NCBI GenBank assembly: GCA_022360535.1
Contig: JAKSCP010000319.1
Coordinates: 1-6,272 of the forward strand
Origin: Pseudomonadales bacterium
GTDB taxonomy: Bacteria; Pseudomonadota; Gammaproteobacteria; Pseudomonadales; Pseudohongiellaceae
Direction of reading: 5' to 3'
Length of the DNA: 6,272 bases
The translations under genes and the position numbers were made by a program. Under the pieces are notes generated by a model, which searched no databases, had not been told where the DNA came from, and saw only the letters and a list, made by a program, of their open reading frames with translations. This document shows, piece by piece, positions 5,870 through 6,272 of this stretch; within the stretch, counting starts at the first letter, position 1; the number at the start of each line of letters is the position of its first letter.

Positions 5870-6272
5870 TGAAAGTACTCATCGGCACGCCAGCCTACGG
5901 TGGCATGGTCCACCTGGGCTATCTAAACAGTCTATTGGAATATCAGCAGCAAGGGCTGCCCTTCAGTCTCGCGTCGTTCGGCAATGAAAGCCTCATCACT
6001 CGTGCCAGGAACTCGATCATTTCCTATTTCTATCACCACCGCGATGAGTTTACTCATTTGCTATTTCTTGATGCTGATATTCAATTACCGGCACAGGGAC
6101 TGAAAACGATGATGGACTTTGACAAAGATGTGTGTGGGGCGCTGGCTCCGATTAAAGCCTACGAGGAAGATGGAAGCGTCAGGACCAATGCCTCAGGTGA
6201 ACTAGAGCCGTTGGGCAATGGTTTGTTTAAGGCTGAGTTCGTTGCCACTGCTGCTCTGCTGCTAACTCGCAA
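5869..6272 (+). CDS. GT-A-like glycosyltransferase, N-terminal part (runs off right edge)
   Basis: The frame opens at ATG 5869-5871 and stays open for 134 codons to the window end, so the gene is incomplete. It begins MKVLIGTPAYGGMVHLGYL, a nucleotide-sugar binding type of first strand. It continues with SLITRARNSIISYF (residues 41-54) and then HLLFLDADIQLP (63-74), where D68-A-D70 fits the metal-binding DxD motif of GT-A glycosyltransferases. The arrangement of an 'RARN' helix followed by 'FLDADI' is typical of small GT2-like or Anp1-like proteins found in bacteria and phages. It would transfer a sugar from a nucleotide donor. Donor and acceptor cannot be deduced, and the protein has no signal peptide, so it should act in the cytoplasm. 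The Shine-Dalgarno is weak (AGG, 5 bases before the ATG). It lies 90 bp after the permease on the same strand, and a functional link is not evident. Confidence 0.75.
   Translation, partial: MKVLIGTPAYGGMVHLGYLNSLLEYQQQGLPFSLASFGNESLITRARNSIISYFYHHRDEFTHLLFLDADIQLPAQGLKTMMDFDKDVCGALAPIKAYEEDGSVRTNASGELEPLGNGLFKAEFVATAALLLTR

Noticed and set aside
1..6272. Mobile element, CRISPR array, tRNA or defence system
   Set aside because: No transposase, integrase, terminal repeats, regularly spaced repeats or tRNA-like folds were seen. All long frames are accounted for by the six genes listed.

Overview
The window is ordinary bacterial chromosome at roughly 50% GC, densely coded and with overlapping genes. 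The protein style suggests a Gammaproteobacterium, perhaps a marine one: an ECF sigma factor with a zinc-binding anti-sigma factor and exported DUF4097 proteins, beside a long FtsX/MacB-type permease. No 16S gene or other taxonomic marker is present, so this is an inference of modest confidence. I see no transposase, integrase, phage gene, CRISPR array, tRNA or rRNA.

Left half (1 to 3006, minus strand): a four-gene operon read from right to left. It encodes an ECF-type RNA polymerase sigma factor (3006-2383), a membrane-anchored zinc-finger anti-sigma factor with a HEAT-like C-terminal domain (2386-1523), and two consecutive secreted DUF4097-type beta-repeat proteins (1533-712, and 690 running off the left edge). 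The first three genes overlap (4 bp, then 11 bp) and the last gap is 21 bp. Genes two to four each have a clear Shine-Dalgarno sequence. The best start for the third gene is a TTG at 1533, not the upstream ATG at 1599: it has a strong ribosome binding site and places a signal peptide at the N-terminus. The likely logic is an envelope-sensing switch, in which the anti-sigma factor holds the sigma factor at the inner membrane and the DUF4097 proteins act outside it as effectors or signal partners.

Centre (3007 to 3366): a 360-bp divergent intergenic region. It contains an ECF-like promoter candidate on the plus strand, a cluster of short inverted repeats, and no convincing gene.

Right half (3367 to 6272, plus strand): an 803-residue ABC transporter permease of the duplicated FtsX/MacB type, without an ATPase gene in the window. 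After a 90-bp gap comes the first 134 codons of a small GT-A-like glycosyltransferase that runs off the right edge. The 90-bp gap holds three copies of a GCATTCA element (two direct, one inverted). They could form two mutually exclusive hairpins, one of which covers the glycosyltransferase start codon.

Nothing here is clearly a new defence or mobile system. The items most worth a second look are the sigma/anti-sigma/DUF4097 module with its HEAT-like sensor domain, and the possible RNA switch before the glycosyltransferase.
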